Assembly: GCF_035594125.1 (NCBI RefSeq)
Contig: NC_087168.1
Location: forward strand, 7,556,650 to 7,620,649
Direction of reading: 5' to 3'
DNA from: Scylla paramamosain
Taxonomy: Eukaryota; Arthropoda; Malacostraca; Decapoda; Portunidae
Length of the DNA: 64,000 nucleotides
Part shown: positions 45,295 through 57,050 of the stretch, piece by piece
Numbering within the stretch: the first letter of the stretch is position 1
How the letters are laid out: each line of letters opens with the position of its first letter
Program-made: the position numbers and the translations under genes
Notes under the pieces: generated by a model
Databases searched by the model: none
Told to the model about the DNA's origin: nothing
The model's input: only the letters and a program-made list of their open reading frames with translations

Positions 45295-46860
45295 TCAATT
45301 AGTCCTGTCTCCATACCCGAATTTGTCCAATTTCTCTTTAAACATGTGCACACTCTTTGCCGCAACCACCTCTTCTTTTAAGTTATTCCATATTTCAACC
45401 GTTCGATGCGGAAAGCTGTATTTCTTAATATCTCCCAAACAATGACTCTTTTTTAATTTCTTCATATGTCCCCTTGTACGTCTATCTCCTTCCTCCACTT
45501 TTACAACTAGGTCATCTCTGTCTATCTTCTCCATGCCATTTACTAATTTGAACATTGTTATCAGGTCTCCTCTTTCCCTTCTTTCTTGCAGTGTTGGTAA
45601 TCCAATTTCTTCCAGTCTTTCCTCGTAACTTAGGTCTTCCAATTCAGGTATCATTTTCGTAGCTGTTCTTTGTATTCTTTCCAATTTCCTTATATCTTTC
45701 TTCTTGTGTGGAGACCATACCACTGCTGCGTATTCCAGTTTGGGGCGTATCATGTGTGTTATGATTTTCTTCATCATTTCTTTGTCTAGGTAATTAAATG
45801 CCACCCTGATATTTGCTAGCAAATTATATGTATAGCCAAATATTCCATTGATGTGTTTTTCTGGTGATAGCGTGTCTTGAATTATTACTCCCAAGTCTTT
45901 TTCTTCTTTGCTCTTTCGTATTGTGATTCCTCCCATCTTATACTCCCATGAAGGTCTCCTTTTACTTCTTCCCATCTCCATTACATGGCACTTTTTTATA
46001 TTGAATTCTAATTTCCATCGTTTACTCCATTCATAAATTCTATCAATATCCCTCTGTAGTTCCTCACAATCCTCTTGGTTCTTTATTACTTTCATCAATT
46101 TTGCATCATCTGCAAACATGTTAATGTAGCTATTTAAACCCACAGTCATATCATTTATATAGACCTGAAACATTATAGGTGCCAACACAGACCCTTGTGG
46201 TACTCCACTTGTTACTTCGCACCAACTTGATTTATTATCTCTGATTACTGTGCTCATTTCCCTACCTTGGAGATAATCCTTCATCCACTTAAGTATTTTT
46301 CCTTTTAGCCCTCCTCGATGTTCCAGTTTCCATACAAGACTTTTATGTGGAACTGTATCAAAAGCTTTTTTCAGATCTAAATAGACTGCATCAACCCAAC
46401 CATCTCTCTCTTGTAGTTTATCTATTACTCTTGTATAAAAGCTCAGTAAGTTTGTTACGCAAGATCTCTCTTTCCTGAAACCGAATTGTTTTTCTGTTAT
46501 TATATTTTCTTGTTCAAGATATTGCACCCATCTGTTTTTAATGACTATTTCACAGAGTTTACTTACAATACTCGTGAGTGAGACTGGTCTGTAATTCAGT
46601 GGTTCCATTTTATTACCTCCTTTGTATAACGGTACTATATTTGCTCTCTTCCATTCCTTTGGTACTTTTCCCTCCTTCAAAGAACTGTTAATTATCTCCC
46701 ATGTTGGTTCTTCCAATTCCTCTCTACATTCTTTCAATATCCATCCATTTACTTCGTCTGGTCCCATCGCCTTCCTAGTATCTAGCTCTTCCAGTAGTCT
46801 TTTAATTTCTTTTCTTTCCACTTGTATGTTTGCTATTCCTTTCTGTTGTTCCTCATCTCC
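45295..46860 (-). pseudogene. Family B reverse transcriptase, uninterrupted frame without its own start (copy B3)
   Basis: The open frame of more than 500 codons covers the whole RT and C-terminal region. Counting from the GTG at 46821, KAMGPDEVNGWILKEC lies near residues 17-32, WKRANIVPLYKGGN near 57-70, NYRPVSLTSIVSKLCE near 76-91, and KQFGFRKERSCVTNLLSF near 111-128. YLDLKKAFDTVPHK has the catalytic Asp at 149, [14 protein letters not shown] starts at 205 and FADDA has the catalytic pair at 238-239. The C-terminal region includes KLEYAAVVWSPHKKKDIRKL and ends DKFGYGDRTN. All RT residues look intact, but there is no natural ATG here. The protein was part of a longer ORF2, now cut from its endonuclease by frameshifts. 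In a live element it would copy RNA at a nicked target. Confidence 0.85.
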
Positions 46861-47530
46861 CAGTGATGCAGACAGTTTCTCTTGTAAATACAGACTTAAA
46901 GCTTTTATTCAGTATCTCAGCCATCTCTTGTGTGGTTTCATAAATTTCTCCATTTTTCTTCAGCTTTGTAATGGTATCTCTATGCTTTATTTTTCCATTT
47001 ACATATCTATAGAAAAGTTTGGGTTCTTCTTTACACTTTCCAACTACATCTCTCAAAATTTCTTTCTTCTTCTCTTCTTATTTTAACATAATCATTTCTA
47101 GCTGTCCTGTATTCTTCTCTATTTATCTCATTCCATTGTTTCCTCATTTTTTTCCATGCCCTCTCCTTCTTCTTTTTTGCCTCTGCACACTTTGCATTAA
47201 ACCACACTTTCTTATTTTCTTTTACCTTATATCTTGGCACATATCTTTCAACACCTTCTCTAAACTTGCTTAAAAACACTTCATATTTTTTCTGCACCTC
47301 CATACCTCTTAATAAATTATTCCAATCAAGCTCTCCGTAGAATTTCTTTAACCCTGTAAAGTCTGCCTTAGCATAATTTTTTCTCTCATTTTTATATTCC
47401 TCATTGAATTTTGGCACTTCCTCTTTGATCTCTATCTCCATCTTCACATGATCACTTTTTCCCACTGGACACAAATATTCTATACTTGGTTCATTTTCTG
47501 GCTTTTTTGTAAAAACCAAGTCTAGGAGTG
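46853..47530 (-). pseudogene. Family B endonuclease C-terminus and linker (copy B3)
   Basis: Frame 47519-47031 begins LDLVFTKKPEN, has GKSDHVKMEIEIKEE (SDH motif) and a long Lys/Glu-rich linker with WFNAKCAEAKKKKERAWKKM. A frameshift near 47058 moves to 47056-46853 (DVVGKCKEEPKLFYRYVNGK … LNKSFKSVFTRE). A second near 46858 leads into the RT frame. The N-terminal two thirds of the endonuclease is missing through 5' truncation at the (CA)n tract. Confidence 0.82.
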
Positions 47531-47555
47531 ATGGTGTGTGTGTGTGTGTGTGTGT
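47531..47555. repeat. (TG)n tract at the 5' border of LINE B3
   Basis: About 12 TG units (CA on the element strand) directly preceding the truncated element. Confidence 0.95.
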
Positions 47556-47607
47556 TTACTATATGAAAAAAAGTAATGAATGAATAGTTCATAGACTAAC
47601 ACCATTA

Positions 47608-47610
<3 letters not shown>

Positions 47611-47694
<84 letters not shown>
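47611..47694. repeat. (CT)n microsatellite
   Basis: About 42 CT units. Confidence 0.98.
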
Positions 47695-47696
<2 letters not shown>

Positions 47697-47950
47697 TGGT
47701 ACAGTAATTTCTTGCACAAGAAACATTCAAATAATTCGCTGATATGAAGATGAAAAAGATGAAAAATGGACACATAGATAATAATGATTGTACTTATAGT
47801 AAAATGAAAATTACAAAAAAAAAGATAAATAAATCACACAAAAATAAAACAACTGGCAACTTTATTTATAGAAAATGATGACTCCCATGTGATTATTTTT
47901 TCTATTGTGTCAGACTGTCAGTCACATGCTTACAGTTAGTGAGGTAATGT

Positions 47951-48400
47951 ATGCCATACTTCACCCCACAGACCCCCCTCTGCACCCTCTTCACCCCACA
48001 GATCTTCCTCTCCACATCATCAACCTTCCTGCTACTCCCCCCCTGCTCACCTTCACCTCTCCTTGCTAATTTTCTTTCTCAGCCTCCCTCTCTCCCACCA
48101 TCACCCATCATTCCTTCCCCTCACCACTCACCCTCATCACCACCACCTTCCCCTTCACATTCACCCCCTCCTTCATTTCCCACATCCTCTCATCCGTCAC
48201 CACCACCCTCACCACCACCACCTTCCCCTTCACATTCACCCCTTCCTCCATCTCCTGCACCCCCTCATCTGTCACCATCACTCTCACTGCCACCAGTTGC
48301 CAAAAACACATTTGACTCAAGTCCTTCAACACTCATAATTTATCAGTCAGAGGAGGAAGACTACAACCTTCCATTGCCACCACCCTCAGATGAAGACTAG
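47951..48400 (+). other. Proline/serine-rich open frame over a 75-bp minisatellite
   Basis: An uninterrupted frame of 149 codons is made mostly of Pro, Ser and His, then ends in a less repetitive acidic tail (FDSSPSTLIIYQSEEEDYNL, then PPPSDED and stop). Two imperfect 75-bp units carry CCTTCCCCTTCACATTCACC (starting at 48146 and 48221). The region is plus strand, inside the host intron, and has no obvious splice sites. It could be the degraded tail of a transposase or simply a C/T-rich minisatellite with a chance frame. I do not assign a function. Confidence 0.35.
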
Positions 48401-48804
48401 TGAGTAAAAATATAAGTTGCAATTTATTTTAGACTGAATATTAGTGTCTAAGGCACAATGGATATTCTGATACACAGTATGTTATGATTATGTTTTTGTG
48501 AATGTCAGTGGTGGAGTTTTAAAGTTTGCCACATGGGTGGAAATCCTGGGTATGATATGTGGTGCGCGTTTTGACTTGCCATACCAAAGAGGTTAAAGCT
48601 TTTTCAGACATCACTTCATATCTATAAGGGCAAGGCAAGGATAGATTTGAAAAATGTTGGTACTACCATTAATTCCTAGAATAGTATTTATTTGCATTAA
48701 ATTCATTTTAAAAAATTTGTTGAGCTGCAACCTATACCTGTTTATTTATTTTACAAGATTGATAACATGCATATCTCAATCTGAAAAATACTTAGATCAC
48801 TAAC

Positions 48805-48983
48805 CTGTTCAATTTGGATGGTGGTATACCTCTAACTGTGAGAAGTTCACTGACTGGATCAAGATGGTAACCACATCCAGCACTCACAGACACTAAAGAA
48901 CATTCATGTTCCTCATGCAGCCATTCCGCAAAGCTTTGATTTGACTTTATGCCAAGAGGTAAGGATAAACTTCCTCCAGCAAC
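48805..48983 (-). CDS. MSTO1: Host gene, most upstream exon seen (Misato/DML1-like)
   Basis: This 179-bp exon lies between acceptor TTCATTTACAG and donor AACAG|GTTAGTG on the minus strand. In phase 0 it reads VAGGSLSLPLGIKSNQSFAE, WLHEEHECSLVSVSAGCGYH and LDPVSELLTVRGIPPSKLN, and leaves AG, which joins the A of the exon at 39999 to make AGA. The frame has no stops. V-x-R-G followed by a Ser/Pro-rich linker is found at the comparable place in Misato, the tubulin-like protein. Exons for the N-terminal tubulin-like two thirds must lie upstream (coordinates above 48983 or outside the window), and I could not find them. The exon call is based on splice sites, phase and uniqueness. Confidence 0.73.
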
Positions 48984-49054
48984 CTGTAAATGAAATGCAT
49001 AAGTTAAGTCAGAAATCTTATTAAGGATAGAGTACCTACTACACTCCTCTCTAT

Positions 49055-49775
49055 CCTGGACATTATGAGAGCAAGTTGAATTAAACCAAGGTTTACATTA
49101 CAAGCTTTGGAGTTAAACTGTATTGAATGTAAGCTTCCATGCCAGAGACAAAGAAACAGGTCTCTGACTTGGAAGCATCAGACATTCCTGGTTCATTGGT
49201 CAGTGAAGATATATGATAAATAAAGCTGGTGTTGAACACTGAAATTTCCAAGTATGAAGATTTCAGTGAGGAGGAAATGGGTGAGAATGTGCTGCACTCT
49301 GGAAGTCAAGAGATCAAAGAACTCCATTTAGTAAGAGGAGCTAAGTGAGACAACCACACCAAAGATTAATTTAATGAGAGAGTAATAGTGAAGTCTTAGC
49401 CAGATGGTGGTTAATTCTGAAGATTCAAGAGTGTAGAAACAGAAGCAATTATGTATACTGTTATACATATAGATGCAACAGCCAGCTTTGAGTGGAACTG
49501 AGAATAGAGAAAGAATAGGGCTGTCAGTATTCTCTGACACCTGGGTTTTAATGAGGAAAGAATATGAGGTTTTGAGATGAGTGATGTTTCACAAATTAAA
49601 AGTTAGATCTAAGACTGTGAATGTTGTAGAAGTTAACACAAAGAAAATTAGAGGAGGTATCAAGACAATTCTTATCTATATCTGAAGAAAAGCATGATCT
49701 AAAGACATTTATGGTCCATTTTCCAGATGGGGATTTCAAAGCTGTTTTTAGCTTTAAACATAATTTTGGTTGTAT
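49055..49775 (-). mobile_element. Family A relic, 5' part (copy A8)
   Basis: Highly diverged endonuclease half of family A. The minus strand reads AGCCIYMYNS, then ESSELTTIWLRLHYYSLIKL and, further upstream, text equivalent to INVCNIHSLRSNF. The block TTTATGGTCCATTTTCCAGATGGGGA (shortened: TTTATGGTCC … CCAGATGGGGA) marks the start region near 49710-49735. Internal deletions remove much of the SILGDFN region. It is the oldest-looking copy. Confidence 0.7.
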
Positions 49776-49854
49776 GAGAATGCATGACTAAGTAGTGGGT
49801 GTAATTGTAGTATTAATTGTAACTTCATTATATGTTATTAAGATACATGTACCC

Positions 49855-50220
49855 TAACCTAGTTCAAGTGCTCTTTACTAATGTCTAGGAATATACTCTT
49901 AATATCATATTTATCCCCATTATCTATGGCCTCATTAATCTTCCTATAAAAAATTAACAAATTCATGAACCCATGTAGTAGACATTTCATTAAACCATAT
50001 TTCATCTAAGCAACTCCTAATGTTTCTCCCAATAAGACTCCATCAATTTATCTAAAGCTGACAAGAGGATGACTGAACAATTGCTTGACATTAATGTTTT
50101 ATCTCCTTTCTTAGAGACTGGAAATATATTTGCTTGCCTGTACATTTGAGCCACAATCTTTCACATCCTTGCTACCAGCAAAAGTCTAAATGAGAATGAA
50201 ATTTCCTTGCCAAACCTCAC
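49855..50220 (-). pseudogene. Old LINE reverse transcriptase fragment
   Basis: The minus strand gives QANIFPVSKKGDKTLMSSN and VILLSALDKLMES, the W-K-x-A-x-I-x-P-V-F-K-K-G-D-K … S-N-Y-R-P-I-S-L-L block at the start of LINE RT domains. Downstream text decays quickly. It may be a continuation of the neighbouring relic A8 or a separate insertion. KKGDK matches family A's KKGDR, so either is possible. Confidence 0.5.
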
Positions 50221-50784
50221 TCCAGTAAGCAGAGATAGAGCTCCATGAAGACATATACTCAAAAGGTTTGCTTCAATAATAAAAGAGAAAAAAACATTAT
50301 ATCCAGGAAAATCAGGAAGAAACACTCAGAAATGCTGCACAATGTGTCAAAAGATGACCACCTTCACTGTGACCTAAACCTGCCTGACCAGAAAGTTGCA
50401 CAAAATTTCTCCTCTACAGCAGCCAACACAGACAGGAATCCCATTAATCTTGACTCCTCTTACATCAGAACAATGATATAGGCCACCTCTACTTTGCTTG
50501 TGGTGGTCCCAACTATTTTTGTCCTTTCAATAAAAAATAGTGACTTTTATATACTCTATGTGGCAAAAACATACAGGCAGGCAAATAAGGGAACAAAAGT
50601 TTAAACTTGCAACCTTGCGTAGTCTTGAGGTACTAAGGTACTGTTGTCATCCCATAATCACACTATTATTGGGGACCAGTTCTCACTATTTGGAGCTGGG
50701 TGACATAGCAGAAGGAGTTGCAAGCTCTTTACCAGTGATTTTAAATGGCAGGTTGTAACATTATCTGCCAGTATTGTAGGCATT
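50221..50784. other. No recognised feature
   Basis: Contains a plus-strand frame of 78 codons (50245-50481) and one of 72 codons (50540-50758) without motifs, repeats or splice context. Confidence 0.5.
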
Positions 50785-51075
50785 CCCATTCCTGCCATGC
50801 TGGCCTCACTCATTTCTTTGTCTTGACTTCTTGTATATTCTTATGCTCTCCAAAATCTGCTCTGCTTGCCACTTTCTGAACATTCTCTTCTCCAATACTG
50901 TCTGACTCACCTTTTCACACCACTTCTCTTTCTACCTCTGTCCAGTTGTTCACTACAAACTTATTTTGCTAATTACATAAAAACAGCTCTGCATGCTTTC
51001 CATTCACTCTCAATTTCACCACTTCCCTCAACCAGTTTCTCCTGAAATTCTCTAATTTTGTTAGAATCTTTTATT
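50785..51075 (-). pseudogene. LINE endonuclease-RT linker fragment, RTE-like
   Basis: The minus strand reads REFQEKLVEGSGEIESEWKA, then CRAVFM (stop) LAK (stop) VCSEQLDRGRKRSGVK. This resembles the W-x-x-F-x-x-x-V-x-E-x-A-E-E-V-C-G … R-K linker between endonuclease and RT of RTE-like LINEs. Two in-frame stops are visible. It is probably from the same lineage as 37205-37560 and 56020-56365. Confidence 0.4.
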
Positions 51076-51601
51076 CTTAATATCTTTTTGGGGCTTTTTG
51101 AGTTCTTTATCTCCAAATCACCCAAAAGAAATCAGTGCAACAATAAACATTTATCTAATATCACTTTAAAAATGGTCACCCTCACATCCCCTCTTCTGTC
51201 ATCACAAAGGCTAAACAGTCAGCACCAAAAAAGATGACAAATGCATGGCATTCAACTAATTTCATCCAGTTGAATGGGAAAGTGGATCACTGATAATATC
51301 TGACCTGACAATTCAAGACAGACAGTGGCCTTGGGCACACTCACACATTAACAGTTTTAGTACAGATCTGACAGTTGAGTGATAAGATATTTTTCATGCA
51401 TGCATTCCTAAATTAACTTCCACAACTTAGTGGTACATGTCTTTCTGTATCAACTTCAAATGGTTACTAAACTGCCTATTACTAGTGACAAAATAGTATC
51501 TATGGTTGCTTTGTGCTATGGAGTAAAAACATTTAAGAAACAATTCCTTTGCTATTAGGTGAAGATTACATTTTGTTTCTCTTCTCATAATGTTTTTATT
51601 C

Positions 51602-51766
51602 CTCAGAAAAAGGCAACCCCAGATGTTATTTTGCCATCAATAATAGGCAATTTAGTAGCCACTGGAAGGCAATATGGAAAGATATTTAACACTAATTTGC
51701 AAAAGTCAACTCAAGAATACAAACATGAAAAACATCTTATCACTCAAGTGTCTGATTTATACTAAA
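51602..51766 (+). other. Candidate terminal exon on the plus strand
   Basis: A strong acceptor (TGTTTTTATTCCTCAG with a long pyrimidine tract) precedes a frame reading KKATPDVILPSIIGNLVATG, RQYGKIFNTNLQKSTQEYKH and LITQVSDLY, then TAA. It is not repeated elsewhere in the window and has no transposon motif. No partner exon or polyadenylation signal was found, and a chance frame of this length is quite possible. Product unknown. Confidence 0.25.
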
Positions 51767-51994
51767 CTGTTAATGTGTGACTGTGCCAAAGGCCACAGTC
51801 TGTCTTGTGTTGCCAGGTCAGATATTATCAGTGCTCTCTCATGAAACTGGATCAGACTACTTGAATGACATGCAGACAGGTTGACTCCAACTATAATTTG
51901 GTCACCTTTTTTGGCACTGCATCCCTACTTTTAAGTGTGATAGGAAGTTCTGCTTCTTTCTTGAACTATGTATTCAAAAAAATTTTAATTACTT

Positions 51995-52946
<952 letters not shown>

Positions 52947-55900
52947 TTTTTTTTTTTTTTTTTTTTTTTTTATGTAGGAAGAATACTGGCCAAGGGCAAC
53001 AAAAATCTAATAAAAAAAAATGCCCACTGAAATGCCAGTCCCATAAAAGGGTCAAAGCAGTGGTCAAAAATTGGTGGATAAGTGTCTTGAAACCTCCCTC
53101 TTGAAGGAATTCAAGTCATAGGAAGGTGGAAATACAGAAGAAGGCAGGGAGTTCCAGAGTTTACCAGAGAAAGGGATGAATGATTGAGAATACTGGTTAA
53201 CTCTTGCGTTAGAGAGGTGGACAGAATAGGGGTGAGAGAAAGAAGAAAGTCTTGTGCAGCGAGGCCACGGAAGGAGGGGAGGCATGCAGTTAGCAAGATC
53301 AGAAGAGCAGTTGGCATGAAAATAGCAGTAGAAGACAGCTAGATATGCAACATTGCGGCGGTGAGAGAGGGGCTGAAGACAGTCAGTTAGAGGAGAGGAG
53401 TTGATGAGACGAAAAGCTTTTGATTCCACCCTGTCTAGAACAGCAGTATGAGTGGAACCCCCCCAGACATGTGAAGCATACTCCATACATGGACAGATAA
53501 GGCCCTTGTACAGAGTTAGCAGCTGGGGGGGTGAGAAAAACTGGCGGAGACGTCTCAGAACACCTAACTTCATAGAAGCTGTTTTAGCTAGAGATGAGAT
53601 GTGAAGTTTCCAGTTCAGATTATAAGTAAAGGACAGACCGAGGATGTTCAGTGTAGAAGAGGGGGACAGTTGAGTGTCATTGAAGAAGAGGGGATAGTTG
53701 TCTGGAATATTGTGTCGAGTTGATAGATGGAGGAATTGAGTTTTTGAGGCATTGAACAATACCAAGTTTGCTCTGCCCCAATCAGAAATTTTAGAAAGAT
53801 CAGAAGTCAGGCGTTCTGTGGCTTCCCTGCGTGATATGTTTACCTCCTGAAGGGTTGGACGTCTATGAAAAGACGTGGAAAAGTGCAGGGTGGTATCATC
53901 AGCATAGGAGTGGATAGGACAAGAAGTTTGGTTTAGAAGATCATTAATGAATAATAAGAAGAGAGTGGGTGACAGGACAGAACCCTGAGGAACACCACTG
54001 TTAATAGATTTAGGAGAAGAACAGTGACCGTCTACCACAGCAGCAATAGAACGGTCAGAAAGGAAACTTGAGATGAAATTACAGAGAGAAGGATAGAAAC
54101 CGTAGGAGGGTAGTTTGGAAATCAAAGCTTTGTGCCAGACTCTATCAAAGGCTTTTGATATGTCCAAGGCAACAGCAAAAGTTTCACCAAAGTCTCTAAA
54201 AGAGGATGACCAAGACTCAGTAAGGAAAGCCAGAAGATCACCAGTAGAGCGGCCTTGACGGAACCCATACTGGCGATCAGATAGAAGGTTGTGAAGTGAT
54301 AGATGTTTGAGAATCTTCCTGTTGAGGATAGATTCAAAAACTTTAGATAAGCAGGAAATTAAAGCAATAGGACGGTAGTTTGAGGGATTAGAGCGGTCAC
54401 CCTTTTTAGGAACAGGTTGAATGTAGGCAAACTTCCAGCAAGAAGGAAAGGTAGATTTTGACAGACAGAGCTGAAAGAGTTTGACTAGGCAAGGTGCAAG
54501 CACGGAGGCACAGTTTCGGAGAACAATAGGAGGGACCCCATCAGGTCCATAAGCCTTCCGAGGGTTTAGACCAGCGAGGGGATGGAAAACATCATTACGA
54601 AGAATTTTAATACGTTGCATGAAGTAGTCAGAGGGTGGAGGAGAGGGAGGAACAAGCCCAGAATCGTCCAAGGTAGAGTTTTTAGCAAAGGTTTGAGCAA
54701 AGAGTTCAGCTTTAGAAATAGATGTGATAGCAGTGGTGCCATCTGGTTGAAGTAGAGGAGGGAAAGAAGAAGAAGCAAAGTTATTGGAGATATTTTTGGC
54801 TAGATGCCAGAAATCACGAGGGGAGTTAGATCTTGAAAGGTTTTGACATTTTCTGTTGATGAAGGAGTTTTTGGCTAGTTGGAGAACAGACTTGGCATGG
54901 TTCCGGGCAGAAACATAAAGTGCATGAGATTCTGGTGATGGAAGGCTTAAGTACCTTTTGTGGGCCACCTCTCTATCATGTATAGCACGAGAACAAGCTG
55001 TGTTAAACCAAGGTTTAGAAGGTTTAGGACGAGAAAAAGAGTGAGGAATGTACGCCTCCATGCCAGACACTATCACCTCTGTTATGCGCTCAGCACACAA
55101 AGACGGGTCTCTGACACGGAAGCAGTAGTCATTCCAAGGAAAATCAGCAAAATACCTCCTCAGGTCCCCCCAACTAGCAGAGGCAAAACGCCAGAGGCAC
55201 CTTCGCTTAGGGGGATCCTGAGGAGGGATTGGAGTGATAGGACAAGATAAAGATATGAGATTGTGATCGGAGGAGCCCAACGGAGAAGAAAGGGTGACAG
55301 CATAAGCAGAAGGATTAGAGGTCAGGAAAAGGTCAAGAATGTTGGGTGTATCTCCAAGACGGTCAGGAATACGAGTAGGGTGTTGCACCAATTGCTCTAG
55401 GTCATGGAGGATAGCAAAGTTGTAGGCTAGTTCACCAGGATGGTCAGTGAAGGGAGAGGAAAGCCAAAGCTGGTGGTGAACATTGAAGTCTCCAAGAATG
55501 GAGATCTCTGCAAAAGGGAAGAGGGTCAGAATGTGCTCCACTTTGGAAGTTAAGTAGTCAAAGAATTTCTTATAGTCAGAGGAGTTAGGAGAGAGGTATA
55601 CAGCACAGATAAATTTAGTATGAGAATGACTCTGTAGTCGTAGCCAGATGGTGGAAAACTCGGAATATTCAAGAGCGTGGGCACGAGAGCAGGTTAAGTT
55701 ATTGCGCACATAAACGCAGCATCCAGCTTTGGATCGAAAATGAGGATAGAGAAAGTAGGAGGGAACAGAAAAGGGGCTACTGTCAGTTGCCTCAGACACC
55801 TGAGTTTCAGTGAGGAAAAGAAGATGAGGTTTAGAAGAGGAGAGGTGGTGTTCTACAGATTGAAAATTAGATCTTAGACCGCGAATGTTGCAGAAGTTAA

Positions 55901-56002
55901 TGAAGAAAAAGTTGAGGGGGGTGTCAAGACACTTAGGGTCGTCGACGGAAAGGCAGTTCGACCTGGGGACATTTATGGTCCCCTCCCCAGATGGGGACTC
56001 CC
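52947..56002 (-). mobile_element. Family A retrotransposon with uninterrupted ORF, slightly 5'-truncated (copy A5)
   Basis: Minus strand, with a 24-nt poly(A) tail (T-run 52947-52970) and the standard 3' UTR. At the 5' side, homology to A1 stops at 56002, inside codon 9 or so (ES of [10 protein letters not shown]). The 240-nt 5' UTR and the true ATG are lost, and unrelated DNA follows. It sits between Tigger-type element U and an RTE-like endonuclease fragment. Sequence is very close to A1. Confidence 0.93.
53064..56002 (-). pseudogene. Family A endonuclease-reverse transcriptase, open over about 979 codons but without a start codon
   Basis: From 56002 to the stop at 53064 the frame has no interruption. 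The first usable start-like codon is a GTG at 55799. Numbering from it: [12 protein letters not shown] at 101-112 and SSDHNL at 176-181 (endonuclease), [13 protein letters not shown] at 417, [19 protein letters not shown] at 462, [16 protein letters not shown] at 511, [12 protein letters not shown] with catalytic Asp 546, [14 protein letters not shown] at 601, YADD at 632-635, and a Cys/His-poor C-terminal domain ending VSRHLSTNF at 911. Upstream residues [11 protein letters not shown] and FLTETQ hold the first Asn and Glu of the endonuclease. All catalytic residues of both enzymes look intact, so the source element was active recently. Lacking the 5' UTR and ATG, this copy itself should not be translated normally. 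Confidence 0.9.
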
Positions 56003-56019
56003 ACTGTAACTGAAGAACC

Positions 56020-56365
56020 TGTTCTTGTTACCCATCTTGATTTCTGTGCCTTTCCAAACACACCGGTGGAGGATATACTAAAAATACATGCACAGTCTTA
56101 ATCTTCATCATACACTCATTCCATCTTACTACTTGTGTCATATTTTCCATCTATCCCTCCTTCACCAAAATTCTCACTCCTTCTCTCCTCATTTTCATCA
56201 CTCCACCCCAATTTATATATTTTTCTTCACTCCCTATAAATTTTTGTACTACTGTTCTTGTACCTAACCTGTACTGCACATATATCCACTCTTCTTCCAA
56301 GCACTGCAACAATCTCTCTGTTATATCAAACCATGTGGTCATTTGATATTCATGACTCATGACTC
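56020..56365 (-). pseudogene. RTE-like endonuclease fragment
   Basis: Minus strand reads WGGVMKMRREGVRILVKEG, then NMTQVVRWNECMMKIKTVHV and FLVYPPPVCLERHRN. This follows the G-V-G-I-L-V … V-V-x-V-R-R-x-x-D-R-x-M-x-I-K … V-V-S-A-Y-A-P-Q-V-G-x-x-x-x-x-K order in the middle of RTE-like endonucleases. The SAYAPQ tyrosine-alanine-proline is degraded to VYPPPV. Copy A5 abuts its downstream end. The stretch 56366-57050 shows no gene, only a word GTCTTAGCTATGACACAA near 56884 shared with the Harbinger-like end at 8113. Confidence 0.5.
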
Positions 56366-57050
56366 ATCTTTTTTTTTTTTTTAATGTGTTTGGAGCCAAG
56401 CATTTCCTCCCCAAGATGCACTCCTCTAATGTGGAGACTGTCTAACAAGGGTATGGATGTTCTCCCCAAACAGTTCTACTGCCTTAGGCCAGGTTAGAGA
56501 AAGCAAATTAGGTCATAAAGGGCTCCTAAGTCCAAGCGTAAGGAGAGAGGAGAACTGTCATTTCACTGGTGATGGAGAACCCCTCAGTTGAGTGTGATTT
56601 TGTTCCATCACTTTTTTTCTAAATATCTACTTTCTCACCTAAATTTTCTCCACAATTAAAGATAACTGGTTAATTTTTTGTTATATAATAGCAAATTTGT
56701 TCATGACCATGACTTGCTATAACCCATGATGCATGAGGCGGAACGTGAAGAGACAAGTAAGTTATAGGAGCGCAGTATAGAATGCTTATTTTCCATTAGA
56801 TTTTGTCTAACATTCATCAGATTAAGTCAACAAAAATAACAATGACAGACAGACAATACTCTCTCCATCACCTAAGGATGAGGTCTTAGCTATGACACAA
56901 GCCAATTTTAGTGGGAGCTGAATATGATACTTTCATGGTTACATGCTCTCCATTTACTTTGCACAAAGAGCTTTAAGTTACTTTACTTGTATATTATATA
57001 TTTCATATTTCTGTAATATTACTGAGATCGATCAAGTAAAAAATATAGAA

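Larger units (their letters stand above)
45236..47530 (-). mobile_element. Family B retrotransposon, 5'-truncated (copy B3)
   Basis: Minus strand. It starts within the endonuclease at CTCCTAGACTTGG, directly after a (CA)n tract, and ends with two tandem 14-bp repeats (TACAACTAGGTAAA-type) and TACACACACA. It is the best preserved family B copy: the RT frame is open from about 46860 to 45295. Two frameshifts, near 47058 and 46858, separate the endonuclease end, the linker and the RT. Confidence 0.92.

Noticed and set aside
45295..46821. 508-residue protein as a host gene
   Set aside because: It is the RT region of a family B LINE; the apparent start is an internal GTG of a longer ORF2.
53064..55799. 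911-residue protein as a host gene
   Set aside because: It has endonuclease and reverse transcriptase motifs, a poly(A)-tailed 3' end, and seven other copies in the window; it starts at GTG with no natural start.
52947..56002. Target-site duplication AACTGA around copy A5
   Set aside because: Six bases, not directly adjacent on both sides, and the flanks belong to two different repeats; cannot be supported.
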